Source of the DNA: DASXMR01 sp036495525
GTDB lineage: Bacteria; Actinomycetota; Actinomycetes; Streptosporangiales; Streptosporangiaceae
Length of the DNA stretch: 28,543 nucleotides
Assembly: GCA_036495525.1 (NCBI GenBank)
Contig: DASXMR010000053.1
Coordinates: 1 to 28,543, forward strand
Reading direction: 5' to 3'
A program made the translations under genes and the position numbers. The notes under the pieces are model-generated. The model worked only from the letters and a program-made list of their open reading frames with translations. It was not told the origin of the DNA and made no database searches. Positions 16,417 to 23,820 of this stretch are shown here, piece by piece (position 1 is the first letter of the stretch; every line of letters starts with the position of its first letter).

Positions 16417-17505
16417 GTGAAGCTGAGCAGGGGCCTCGTCATCGCACTGGCCGGCCTGGCGCTGGTCCTCGTGCTCGGCCTGCTCACCGTGCCGGTGGTC
16501 ATGTTCGCCAGCGGCAGCCTGCAGTTCCTGTCCGGCGGCGCGTGCTCGGCTGCGCACGGCGGGGCTGCGGCCCAGCCCCCGGCAAGCACGGCCGCGAGTG
16601 ACTCGATCCCGGCGAACTACCTGACGCTGTTCCGCGCCGACGGCAGGAAGTACGGCGTGCCGTGGGTGATCCTCGCGGGGATCGGCAAGGTCGAGAGCGA
16701 CGACGGCCGGTCCGCGCTGCCCGGCGTGCGCAGCGGTCAGAACGGCTTCGGCGCGGCCGGGCCGATGCAGATCGGGATCGGCGGCGCGTCGAGCAATACC
16801 TGGGGCGGCACGCCCGTACACCCGGCCAGCGAGCAGGTCAGCGGTGTCGCGACGGATGGGGACGGCGACGGCATCGCGAGCGTGTACGACGCAGCCGACG
16901 CGATCGCGGGTGCCGCGAAGTACCTGCTGGAGCACGGCGTGCTCGACAACGTGCAGGGCGCGATCTTCGCCTACAACCACCTGCAGAGCTATGTCCAGGA
17001 CGTGCTGTCGTGGGCCGGGACCTACTCGCAGGGCGGGTTCTCGGTCAGCCCGGTCACGCTGGACAGCGCGCCGAGCTGCCTGCCGGGTGTCGGGTCAGCG
17101 CCGAACGCAGCGGTGGCCGAGGCTATCGCGTTCGCCGAGGAACAGCTGGGCAAGCCCTACCAGCTCGGCGGCACCGGGCCGGATGCGTTCGACTGCTCCG
17201 GCCTGGTGATGGAGGCGTACCGGGCCGCTGGCATCGACATCCCGCGCACCTCCCAGCAGCAGTTCGGCTGGGGCCCGAGAGTCAGCCCGCGGCATGTTCA
17301 GCCGGGCGATCTGGTGTTCTTCGCAGGCGCCGATGGCACGGTGCAGCACCCGGGGCACGTGGGCCTGGTGATCGGCGGCGGCAAGATGGTGGAGGCCTTC
17401 GCGACCGGCTTCCCGATCCGGATCGCCCCGTATACCGGCCGCGACCCGGTCGGCTTCACCCGCCCGTGGGCACACAAGGGCGTCACCCTTGCTGGGTCTC
17501 AGTAG
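16417..17505 (+). CDS. Bifunctional lytic transglycosylase-NlpC/P60 cell-wall hydrolase (VirB1/CwlT/TcpG-like)
   Basis: A 362-residue cell-wall hydrolase that would open peptidoglycan for the secretion channel. A signal anchor (about 6-30) leads to a transglycosylase domain (about 60-205) with catalytic Glu93 in GKVESD, then GAAGPMQI and FAYNH. The C-terminal NlpC/P60 endopeptidase domain (about 230-350) has Cys260 in FDCSGLV, the motif IPRTSQQQF, PGDLVFF, and His314 in HVGLVI. The transglycosylase plus NlpC/P60 pairing is that of CwlT (Tn916 Orf14) and TcpG. The GTG start has AGGGG five bases upstream. It is the last gene of the cluster. Confidence 0.9.
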   Translation: MKLSRGLVIALAGLALVLVLGLLTVPVVMFASGSLQFLSGGACSAAHGGAAAQPPASTAASDSIPANYLTLFRADGRKYGVPWVILAGIGKVESDDGRSALPGVRSGQNGFGAAGPMQIGIGGASSNTWGGTPVHPASEQVSGVATDGDGDGIASVYDAADAIAGAAKYLLEHGVLDNVQGAIFAYNHLQSYVQDVLSWAGTYSQGGFSVSPVTLDSAPSCLPGVGSAPNAAVAEAIAFAEEQLGKPYQLGGTGPDAFDCSGLVMEAYRAAGIDIPRTSQQQFGWGPRVSPRHVQPGDLVFFAGADGTVQHPGHVGLVIGGGKMVEAFATGFPIRIAPYTGRDPVGFTRPWAHKGVTLAGSQ

Positions 17506-17554
17506 GTCAGGGTTCCGAAGCGGCCGAGACCTGCCGGTGAGCGGCGGAGACGGT

Positions 17555-17596
17555 TTGCGAACGACGTTCTCGAACTAGTAGCCTGATTGCGAACGA
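17555..17596 (+). promoter_or_regulatory. Direct repeats upstream of the hydrolase gene, possible operator/promoter
   Basis: TTGCGAACGA occurs twice, at 17555-17564 and 17587-17596, 32 bases apart (about three helical turns). Each copy is followed by a further CGAA element, and the first contains the inverted repeat GAACG-A-CGTTC. TTGCGA (17555-17560), 18 bases and TAGCCT (17579-17584) could form the promoter. No regulator gene is adjacent. Confidence 0.45.
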
Positions 17597-17622
17597 TGTC
17601 TGCGAAATAGGAGGGGGCGATC

Positions 17623-18540
17623 ATGGCGAGCGAGAGCACCCGCGAGGTGCGCTACGCGGCCAACGGTGACGTGCGGATCGCATTCGAGGACCTGGGTGGC
17701 TCCGGCGGTGAGCCGCTGCTGCTCGTCATGGGCCTCGCAGTGTCGCGGTTCTGGTGGCCGGACGGGCTGGTCAGCGATTTCGTCAGCCGCGGCTTTCATG
17801 TCGTCGCCTACGACCAGCGAGACGCCGGGCAGTCCACCCACTTCCCCGGCGCGGGGACGGCCAGCCCGCTGGCCGCGGTGCTGCGCAGGTCCTCACCCCT
17901 CTATACGGCCGAGGACATGACCGACGACGCCGCGGCCGTCCTGGACGCCGTTGGCTGGGACTCGGCGCATCTGTTCGGCCACTCCATGGGCGGGCAGGTG
18001 GCCCAGCGCATCGCCGTGCGGCATCCAGGCCGGGTGCGCAGCGTCACCTCCTCAGCCTCACTGCCGGGCGACGCCGGCCCGCTCGCGGCCGGACGCTACG
18101 TGCGCCTCGGCACCGTTTCCCGGCTCGCCCGGCTGAGGTTTCCCGAGGGCAGGGAGGGTGATCTCGCCCTGGCCGTCGCGGTCACCAGGCTCGTCGCGTC
18201 GGCGGCATACCCTCCCGACGCGGATGCGGTGCGCCGGATGGCGGAGCGGGACCAGGTCAGCGGCGCTCGTGACACGGCCGCGCAGAGCCGCCAGGCCGGC
18301 GCCAAGTGGCACGGCGGCCCGATGTCCGGGATCGGTGTCCCGGTGCTGGTGCTGCACGGCGCCGAGGACCCGCTGCTGCGGCCAGCTGCCGCCCGCCGCA
18401 CCGCTGCGCAGATCAGCGGCGCCCGGCTGGTGATGTTGCCGGGCGTCGGGCACTTCCTGCCTGAGGCTGTCTACCCGCAGGTCGCGGCCGAGGTCCTGGC
18501 ACTCGCTGACCGGGCCGCAGCGGCTCCGGGAGCGGCGTAA
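17623..18540 (+). CDS. Alpha/beta-fold hydrolase
   Basis: A 305-residue cytosolic alpha/beta hydrolase. The oxyanion region is LLLVMGL; the strand motif VVAYDQRDAGQST is typical of the RdmC/esterase-like branch. The nucleophile is Ser121 in GHSMGGQVA, the acid Asp249 in HGAEDPLL, and the base His277 in VGHFLPEA. The substrate cannot be told; esters or related compounds are likely. The ATG is well supported by a GGAGG-rich ribosome site ten bases upstream. The gene stands alone on the plus strand after the secretion cluster, with its own repeat-containing upstream region, and converges with the next gene across a small hairpin. Confidence 0.9.
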   Translation: MASESTREVRYAANGDVRIAFEDLGGSGGEPLLLVMGLAVSRFWWPDGLVSDFVSRGFHVVAYDQRDAGQSTHFPGAGTASPLAAVLRRSSPLYTAEDMTDDAAAVLDAVGWDSAHLFGHSMGGQVAQRIAVRHPGRVRSVTSSASLPGDAGPLAAGRYVRLGTVSRLARLRFPEGREGDLALAVAVTRLVASAAYPPDADAVRRMAERDQVSGARDTAAQSRQAGAKWHGGPMSGIGVPVLVLHGAEDPLLRPAAARRTAAQISGARLVMLPGVGHFLPEAVYPQVAAEVLALADRAAAAPGAA

Positions 18541-18560
18541 GCAGCCGGCCACCGACCGGG

Positions 18561-18575
18561 CGGCCTGCCAGGCCG
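18561..18575. terminator. Small hairpin between convergent genes
   Basis: A perfect 6-bp stem (CGGCCT with AGGCCG) and a three-base loop sit in the 48-base gap between the hydrolase stop (18540) and the minus-strand gene stop (18589). It could serve both strands. Confidence 0.35.
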
Positions 18576-18588
18576 GCGGGCGCCAGGG

Positions 18589-19152
18589 TCAGCTCGCCCG
18601 GTGCCGCGGCGGCGTGGCGTCCTCGTCCGGGGTCACTGCCCTGGCATCGAGATCCGGATGGCGCAGCAGTCGGTCTACCAGCTCGGCCGGTCCGCCGAAG
18701 CAGGTCCAGTCGTCATCCCACAGCGTGGACGCCAGCCACGAGCGGTCAGCCGGGAAGATCAGGTTGGGCAGCGTGCCCGGCCAGAGTCCGCCGTCACCGC
18801 GACGCCAGGTCATCGCCTGCGACGGCCCGGCCGCCACCAGGACGTAGTGCCAGCCCGCGTACGTGGTCACTGTCGGCGTGTCAGGGAAGATGATGTCGTC
18901 GGCGCCCGTGTCGAGATAACCGAGCCACCAGGACTGGCCCGGCGACTGCCGGCCCAGCAGCGCGACTAGCGCGCGGTCGTGCCTGTCCTGTCTCTCGCGA
19001 TCATCAGCCAGCGCGACGGTGGCGTACGCCTCGAACACCGGCGGAATGGCAGCCGCAATGGTGCGGCCGAGTGCAGTGCCCGCGGTGATCCAGGCGACAT
19101 CGGCGTCGGTACCGATCCGCCACGTGGCGCCATCCCTGCTCCGGGTCAGCAC
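18589..19152 (-). CDS. Unrecognised 187-residue protein
   Basis: I do not recognise a family. The protein has an N-terminal part with DADVAWITAGTALGRTIAAAIPPVFEAYATVAL, then WWLGYLDTGADDIIFPD, YAGWHYVLVAAGP, and a Trp-rich C-terminal half (TWRR, LWPG, WLASTLWDDDWTCFGGPAELVDRLLRHP). The tail is acidic. No signal peptide or membrane helix is evident, so it is probably cytosolic. Codon use is typical of the window, supporting a real gene. The GTG start lacks a ribosome site but has TATCCT ending six bases upstream, as in other leaderless genes here. It lies 97 bases downstream of the sugar transporter on the same strand, with a hairpin between, so it is probably transcribed separately. Confidence 0.7.
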   Translation of the reverse strand: MLTRSRDGATWRIGTDADVAWITAGTALGRTIAAAIPPVFEAYATVALADDRERQDRHDRALVALLGRQSPGQSWWLGYLDTGADDIIFPDTPTVTTYAGWHYVLVAAGPSQAMTWRRGDGGLWPGTLPNLIFPADRSWLASTLWDDDWTCFGGPAELVDRLLRHPDLDARAVTPDEDATPPRHRAS

Positions 19153-19224
19153 GCAGCCAGGATATTGTCCTGCGGCGCCGGGCAGCCGGGCCGGTCGCGG
19201 CCGGCGGCAACCGGTGAGCGGCGA

Positions 19225-19245
19225 GCGGCTCCGCTGCGCAGCCGC
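19225..19245 (-). terminator. Candidate terminator after the sugar transporter
   Basis: A 6-bp stem (GCGGCT with AGCCGC) and a nine-base loop lie five bases past the transporter stop on the minus strand. A second small stem (GCCGG with CCGGC, 19190-19205) follows. No U-run is present. Confidence 0.3.
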
Positions 19246-19249
19246 CGGA

Positions 19250-20743
19250 TTAGCTGGCTGGCATGCGAGTGGGGCGGTGGAACAGCCGCTGAGGTGTCGT
19301 GCCCGAGCCTGATGCCTCGGCCTCGAAGGTCTGCACGGCTCCCTCGACCGATAGGCCCTTGGTCTCCGGCAGGAAGCGGTAGACGAAGCCGATGGCCACC
19401 ACGCACAACACAGCGAAGCAGACCATCACCCAGCCGAGGCCGATCGCGCGGTGCCAGGCCGGGAATGCCTCGATCAGTGCATAGTTCGCCAGCCAGTCGA
19501 CGGCTGCGGCGATCGCCGCCGCGCGGCCGCGGACGGATGTCGGGAACACCTCGCCCTGGATCAGCCAGCCGGTGCCGCCGACGCCGATGGCGAATGAGGT
19601 GATGAAGAATGAGAACCCGACCATCACCACGACGGTCTTGGGAATGTCGGTGAGGAACGCCACGCCGAGGGCCGCGAGCAAGATGAACACGGTCATGCCC
19701 GCATAGCCGCCGATGGCCAGCGGTCGCCGGCCGTGCTTGTCGATCCAGCGGAAGGCGAAATAGGTCGCGACTACGTTGACCGCGCCGAGAATGGCGGTGA
19801 CCTCGACACCGGCAACCGCCGCGTTGACTGCATTGTGGCCGGTCAGGAAGAAACCGGACAGGATCGTCGGACCGTAATAAAACGGTACGTTGATTCCGGT
19901 TATCTGCTGGAAGATGAAGAAGACGCAGACAACGATCAGCGCCCGCCGCACCCCGGCTGTCCACAAGGTCTTGCGCCGGCGTTCCGTTTCCTGGCCAGCC
20001 AGCTCTTTGCTCGCCTGGCGTACCTCGTGTTCAGAGACGGTCATGTCCAGCCGGCCGAAGGCCTTCCTGGCGTCGTCGTAGCGGCCGTGCAGCATCAGCC
20101 AGCGGGGCGATTCAGGCATGCGTGACCGCAGCGCCACCGCGACCAGTGCGGGAACGCCGCCCAGGCCGAGGATCAGGCGCCAGTCGGCGCCCCCCGCGCT
20201 GCCCGGCGCCGCCTTCAGGACGATGACTGCCACCAGGTACGAGACCAGGATCCCGACCGTGATCATCCACTGCTGGATGATGCTCAGCTGCCCGCGCCGG
20301 CTGCGTGGCGCGAACTCCGCGATATAGGCGGTCGCGATCGCGGAGTCCGCGCCGATTGCCAGCCCGATGAGCGTCCGGGATCCGAGCAGCATGGCGGCAT
20401 TCACGGTGACCGCCGATAGCACCGCCCCGACTGCGTAGATGGCAGCGTCGGTGATCAGCAGGAACTTACGGCCGAACTTGTCCGTCAGCGGCCCTGCCAC
20501 CAGCGCACCAGCCGCAGCACCCAGGGACGCGCCGGCCACCAGGTAACCGGTGGCGAAGCTCGACAGGTGGTAAGGAATGAAGCCCAGCGCTGAGCCGATG
20601 TTCGACGTGTCATATCCGAACAGAAAACCGCCGATGCAGGCGAGCACGGCAAGGTACCAGTAGAAATTGGTTGGTATCCGAGCGTCGAGTTCCGCTAGGA
20701 CGTTCCGCTCGGACGGCTGCGCGCCCATCGTTTCTGCAGTCAT
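19250..20743 (-). CDS. MFS transporter, sugar porter family
   Basis: A 497-residue, 12-helix inner-membrane sugar importer, probably a proton symporter. Family signatures are all present: GGFLFGYDTSNIGSAL in helix 1, DKFGRKFLL after helix 2, GRTLIGLAIG, PESPRWLMLHGRYDDA before the central loop, QQITGIN in helix 7, DKHGRRPLAI in the second half, and the closing PETKG (PETKGLSVE). The sugar is not predictable; QQITGIN is found in glucose, galactose and inositol carriers. The ATG at 20743 is chosen because GGAGG lies six bases upstream; the frame extends 15 codons further without support. It lies 167 bases downstream of the Lrp-type regulator on the same strand. Confidence 0.92.
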   Translation of the reverse strand: MTAETMGAQPSERNVLAELDARIPTNFYWYLAVLACIGGFLFGYDTSNIGSALGFIPYHLSSFATGYLVAGASLGAAAGALVAGPLTDKFGRKFLLITDAAIYAVGAVLSAVTVNAAMLLGSRTLIGLAIGADSAIATAYIAEFAPRSRRGQLSIIQQWMITVGILVSYLVAVIVLKAAPGSAGGADWRLILGLGGVPALVAVALRSRMPESPRWLMLHGRYDDARKAFGRLDMTVSEHEVRQASKELAGQETERRRKTLWTAGVRRALIVVCVFFIFQQITGINVPFYYGPTILSGFFLTGHNAVNAAVAGVEVTAILGAVNVVATYFAFRWIDKHGRRPLAIGGYAGMTVFILLAALGVAFLTDIPKTVVVMVGFSFFITSFAIGVGGTGWLIQGEVFPTSVRGRAAAIAAAVDWLANYALIEAFPAWHRAIGLGWVMVCFAVLCVVAIGFVYRFLPETKGLSVEGAVQTFEAEASGSGTTPQRLFHRPTRMPAS

Positions 20744-20829
20744 GTGGCCCTCCAGGCGCTGCCCGGTACCCTGCCTTGGCGGCTGCAAACGCGGGGTCAG
20801 TCAGCCTCGATGGCCATTAGGCAGAGGCG

Positions 20830-20849
20830 GCGTGAGCTGCGCTTCACGC
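20830..20849 (-). terminator. Hairpin downstream of the Lrp-type gene
   Basis: A 6-bp stem (GCGTGA with TCACGC) and an eight-base loop lie about 60 bases past the regulator stop and about 90 bases before the sugar transporter start. It may end the regulator transcript. Confidence 0.3.
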
Positions 20850-20910
20850 GGAGCGGGGCAGGGCGGCGCCGGCGAGCAGGTCGTGCGGGCACCTCGGCGG
20901 TGGGCCGGGG

Positions 20911-21393
20911 TCAGCGGCCGGGATCGAGCGGCAGCGGGCGGCGCGGGACGGGCACGGAGTGCACGATCGACGTCGTGGTGCGCCCGTACGGGGTGAACCG
21001 GTCCAGGATCTCCTCGAGGTCGTCCATGGCCCGCAGGTGCAGCATCAGCACGTAGCAGTCCTCGCCGGTCACCCGGTAGCACTCGGTCACTTCCGGGGTT
21101 GCCCGCGCGGTCTGCGGCACCCGGTGCAGGTCGGCGCTGTTCGGGCTGATCCTGACCAGTGCGCAGATCGGGTAACCGAGTGCGTGCGGGTCGACCTCGG
21201 CCCGGTAGCAGACCACGCCAGAATCCTCCAGCCGGCGAACCCGCTCTGCCATGGCCGGCGCAGACAGGGCGACTCGCCGGGAAAGCTCACTGACCCGCAG
21301 CCTGGCGTCGGCCTGCAACTCGGCCAGTATCGCCCGGTCGATCTCGTCCAGCGAGACGAAGGCCATCCTTCTCTCAGACTTTCGATCTGACAT
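20911..21393 (-). CDS. Lrp/AsnC family transcriptional regulator
   Basis: About 160 residues. The N-terminal helix-turn-helix is LDEIDRAILAELQADARLRVSELSRRVALSAPAMAERVRRLEDSGVV, the classic AsnC-type reader head. The C-terminal RAM/effector domain follows (ICALVRIS, then EVTECYRVTGEDCYVLMLHLRAMDDLEEILDRF and TTTSIV). Such regulators sense amino acids and often control a neighbouring exporter; the divergent EamA gene 67 bases away is the obvious target. The start is uncertain: ATG at 21393 has a GGGCGGG-type site upstream, while the ATG at 21366 sits too close to an AGAAGG. Confidence 0.9.
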   Translation of the reverse strand: MSDRKSERRMAFVSLDEIDRAILAELQADARLRVSELSRRVALSAPAMAERVRRLEDSGVVCYRAEVDPHALGYPICALVRISPNSADLHRVPQTARATPEVTECYRVTGEDCYVLMLHLRAMDDLEEILDRFTPYGRTTTSIVHSVPVPRRPLPLDPGR

Positions 21394-21460
21394 GTATCCC
21401 GCCCTGAGAACCATCGATCAGCCATTCACCTGGCGCACTTGATCTTCATACCATGCGCTG
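21394..21460. promoter_or_regulatory. Divergent regulator-exporter intergenic region
   Basis: These 67 bases must hold both promoters and any Lrp-type operator. On the plus strand TACCAT (21449-21454) ends six bases before the GTG at 21461 and fits a leaderless -10. TGATC occurs twice on the plus strand, at 21415-21419 and 21440-21444; a clear palindrome was not found. Confidence 0.4.
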
Positions 21461-22450
21461 GTGAAGGTAACGCCCGGCAGCCCGCCCGCGCGCGCTGCCG
21501 TCGGCCCGGCCGCTGGCGATGCCGGGCCTGGCCTGCTTGACCGGCTGCCGCCAACCTCGTTCTTCCTGGTCAGTGCTGTTTTTCACTACCTCGGCCCGTC
21601 GCTGGCCGTGCTTCTGTTCGCGCGAATCGACGTGCTCGGCGTGGCCTGGCTGCGCATCGTCACCGCCGCGGCGGTCTTCGCAGCCTGGCGGCGGCCGTGG
21701 CGGCTGATCAGCAGGCTGACCAGGCCGCAGCGCCGGAACCTGCTGGCCCTCGGGGCTGTCCTCGCGTTCATGAATGCCGTGTTCTACCTCGCCGCCGACC
21801 GGCTGCCGCTGTCCACGGTCAGCTCGATCGAGTTCCTGGGCACGATCGTGCTGGCTGCCGCCGGAGCACGGACGTGGCGCAACGCGGCCGCGCTTGCGGT
21901 GACCGTCGGGGGAGTGGCGGTGCTCACCGAGGTCCGTTTCACCGGGCAGCCGCTGGGCTTTGCCTTCGCGTTCGCCAACTGTGCCGGGTTCATGCTCTAC
22001 GTCGTCCTCGCCCACCGGATCGCGAGCACGGCCGTCCCTCCGGGGACCGGCGGCGCGGCCGGGGCAGCGCAAGGCGGGCGCAGTCCGCTGGCCGGCATCG
22101 ATCAGGTCGGCGCGGCCATGCTGATCGCCGCGGCCGTCATCACGCCGATCGGCGCCGCCAGCGCCAGGCCGGCGTTCGCCGACCCGGTGCTGCTGCTGGC
22201 CGGAGCCGGGGTCGGCGTCTGCTCGTCGGTCATCCCGTACGTCACCGACCAGCTCGCGATGGCGCGGCTGCCGCGGGCGACGTTCGCGCTCATGCTCGCG
22301 CTGCTGCCAGCCGCCGCGACCCTGCTCGGACTCGTGATCCTGCGGCAGGTGCCGACCGGCCAGGATCTCGCCGGAGTCGGCCTGGTCATCGGCGGGCTCG
22401 CCCTGCACGACGAGAGAACGTCACGGAACGGGCAGCCGGACGGGGGCTAG
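21461..22450 (+). CDS. EamA/DMT-family exporter (RhtA-like)
   Basis: A 329-residue membrane protein with ten predicted helices in two EamA repeats. Recognisable parts are FLVSAVFHYLGPSLAVLLF (helix 1), GVAWLRIVTAAAVFA, the middle segment NAVFYLAADRLPLSTVSSIEFLGTIVLAA typical of RhtA-type threonine/homoserine exporters, and SSVIPYVTDQLAMARLPRATFALMLALLPAAATLLG in the second repeat. The usual role is efflux of amino acids or other metabolites. Divergence from an Lrp/AsnC regulator supports an amino-acid substrate. The GTG has no ribosome site and fits a leaderless transcript. The region after the second repeat ends in a short polar tail. Confidence 0.9.
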   Translation: MKVTPGSPPARAAVGPAAGDAGPGLLDRLPPTSFFLVSAVFHYLGPSLAVLLFARIDVLGVAWLRIVTAAAVFAAWRRPWRLISRLTRPQRRNLLALGAVLAFMNAVFYLAADRLPLSTVSSIEFLGTIVLAAAGARTWRNAAALAVTVGGVAVLTEVRFTGQPLGFAFAFANCAGFMLYVVLAHRIASTAVPPGTGGAAGAAQGGRSPLAGIDQVGAAMLIAAAVITPIGAASARPAFADPVLLLAGAGVGVCSSVIPYVTDQLAMARLPRATFALMLALLPAAATLLGLVILRQVPTGQDLAGVGLVIGGLALHDERTSRNGQPDGG

Positions 22451-22770
22451 CCGCTCAGGCAGCGAGCAGCAGGATGCCGGTGACAAGCAGCGCGGCGACC
22501 CTGGCTGCCTGCAGCGCGATGTAGCCATAGTGCGCGCCGGAGCGGGGCACGTCCTGTTCGGCGAGAGGTGCTATTTCGGCGTCACGGTCGCCCGGCGAGG
22601 GGTCGCTGCGAGTCCTCGGGAAGCTGGTATCGCTGGCTGAGCAGCATGTTTGCCGAGGTGCAGCCGTGCTGAGAGATTGCACCGGTTGAAGTCGGAATAA
22701 GACCCGGCGCTGCAGAAGTTTCCGAGACATGGGGCGCGGTTCTCGCAGCGTGGCGGGTTCCTAAGAACCG
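22451..22770. other. Gap with possible small or decayed minus-strand membrane-peptide gene
   Basis: No firm gene in these 320 bases. On the minus strand the stretch from about 22560 to the stop at 22455 reads PLAEQDVPRSGAHYGYIALQ and then AARVAALLVTGILLLAA, with mostly G/C third positions and one hydrophobic helix. That resembles the C-terminal end of a membrane protein. The sequence further upstream in this frame does not look coding, so it may be a remnant or a short peptide starting at a GTG near 22547. At 22756-22769, GGTTC-CTAA-GAACC forms an inverted repeat directly before the next start codon. Confidence 0.35.
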
Positions 22771-23820
22771 ATGGCTGCGCAGGGGCACACACCTACTGCC
22801 GGGTCCGGGGGCGAGCCGGCAGCTATGGCCAGCGTGCATGCAGCGGCGCGCCAGACCAGGCAGCGGCTGGCCGACGCATCTGAGTCGATGGTCCGGGCGG
22901 GTCTTGCCCTCCCGCGCTGGGTGCTGCTGACGGCCGGCCTGGCCCCTGCCGTGCTCACGGGCGGCTGGCTGACCGCAGGCATGCTCCAGCCGACACCTTA
23001 TGACCCGGTCAGGCAGACGATCAGCGTGCTGGCTGGCAGCGAGGGCAATTATCCCTGGATCATGACCGGCGCGCTGTACCTGACCTGCGGCCTGTATATC
23101 GTCACCGCGGCAGGGCTGGCCCAGCTCAGACCGTCGGCCAGGCTGCTGCTGGTGCTCGCCGGGCTCTGCAGCGCCGGGATAGCCTCCGCTCCTGAGCCGG
23201 CCGGCGGGCCGACGACCGTGCACATTGCCTGGACTGTCATCGGCGGGGTGACCATCGCAGTGTGGCCGGCGGTTGCCGGACGGGTAGGCGACTCGGCACC
23301 TGTCATCGTCCGGGCGCCTGGCGCCGTCATCATTACGGTGCTTTTCGTCGCGCTGCTTGGCTGGGTGCTGTGGGAGACGCAGGGCGGCAATGACCTCGGC
23401 CTGGCCGAGCGGCTCGCCTCTTCAGTGCAGACCACCTGGCCGTTCGTGGTCGCCGTCTCGCTTCGCCGGGCCACGTCCTCGCACCAGGTCGATGACGAGG
23501 TTACTGACGGCCCAGCCAGCCGCGAGGACGGCTTTCGCCGTGGCGATCGGGCGCAGCCCGCGCAGCCCCGCGTTCCCCGACAGGTAGGGCGGGCTGATCA
23601 GCCCGCCCAGGCGGGGCAGCGGGCACTGCCACGCGGTAGCGGCGATTCCTTAGCGGCACGGCGGTCCTCAGACAGCGCGCCACCGACCGGCCTTGCTGAG
23701 CAGTCCGGGCCGGTCGTGCCGTCCGGGCGCGCGCCGGCGGGCGGATCCGCCGCGGCGAGCGGGCCTGCCGGAGCAGCCGGTCAGGAAGCAGCCGAGTCGC
23801 CGGATGGCCCGGCTGGCTGA
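22771..23820 (+). CDS. DUF998 membrane protein with atypical C-terminal extension
   Basis: A 349-residue product. Residues about 45-230 are a DUF998-type six-helix membrane domain: WVLLTAGLAPAVLTGGWLTAGMLQPTPYDPVRQTISVLAG, the conserved opening of the family, then WIMTGALYLTCGLYIVTAAGL and VHIAWTVIGGVTIAVWPAVAG. The function of the family is unknown. Residues 236-349 are polar, low in complexity and less G/C at third positions, unlike the rest, and have no counterpart in the family as I know it. They may reflect a lost stop codon or frameshift. The end overlaps the MerR gene by 40 bases on the opposite strand. The ATG lacks a strong ribosome site; a second ATG 18 codons later is possible. Confidence 0.72.
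   Translation: MAAQGHTPTAGSGGEPAAMASVHAAARQTRQRLADASESMVRAGLALPRWVLLTAGLAPAVLTGGWLTAGMLQPTPYDPVRQTISVLAGSEGNYPWIMTGALYLTCGLYIVTAAGLAQLRPSARLLLVLAGLCSAGIASAPEPAGGPTTVHIAWTVIGGVTIAVWPAVAGRVGDSAPVIVRAPGAVIITVLFVALLGWVLWETQGGNDLGLAERLASSVQTTWPFVVAVSLRRATSSHQVDDEVTDGPASREDGFRRGDRAQPAQPRVPRQVGRADQPAQAGQRALPRGSGDSLAARRSSDSAPPTGLAEQSGPVVPSGRAPAGGSAAASGPAGAAGQEAAESPDGPAG
23587..23608. repeat. Perfect 22-base palindrome
   Basis: An 11-base arm, GGGCGGGCTGA, is followed immediately by its exact reverse complement, with the centre TGATCA. It lies inside the atypical tail of the DUF998 gene. It could be an operator for a dimeric protein or, as RNA, a strong hairpin on either strand. Confidence 0.7.

Noticed and set aside
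6999..17505. Calling the cluster an integrative conjugative element
   Set aside because: No integrase, relaxase, coupling protein, tRNA target or flanking direct repeats are visible, and base composition matches the neighbours by eye.
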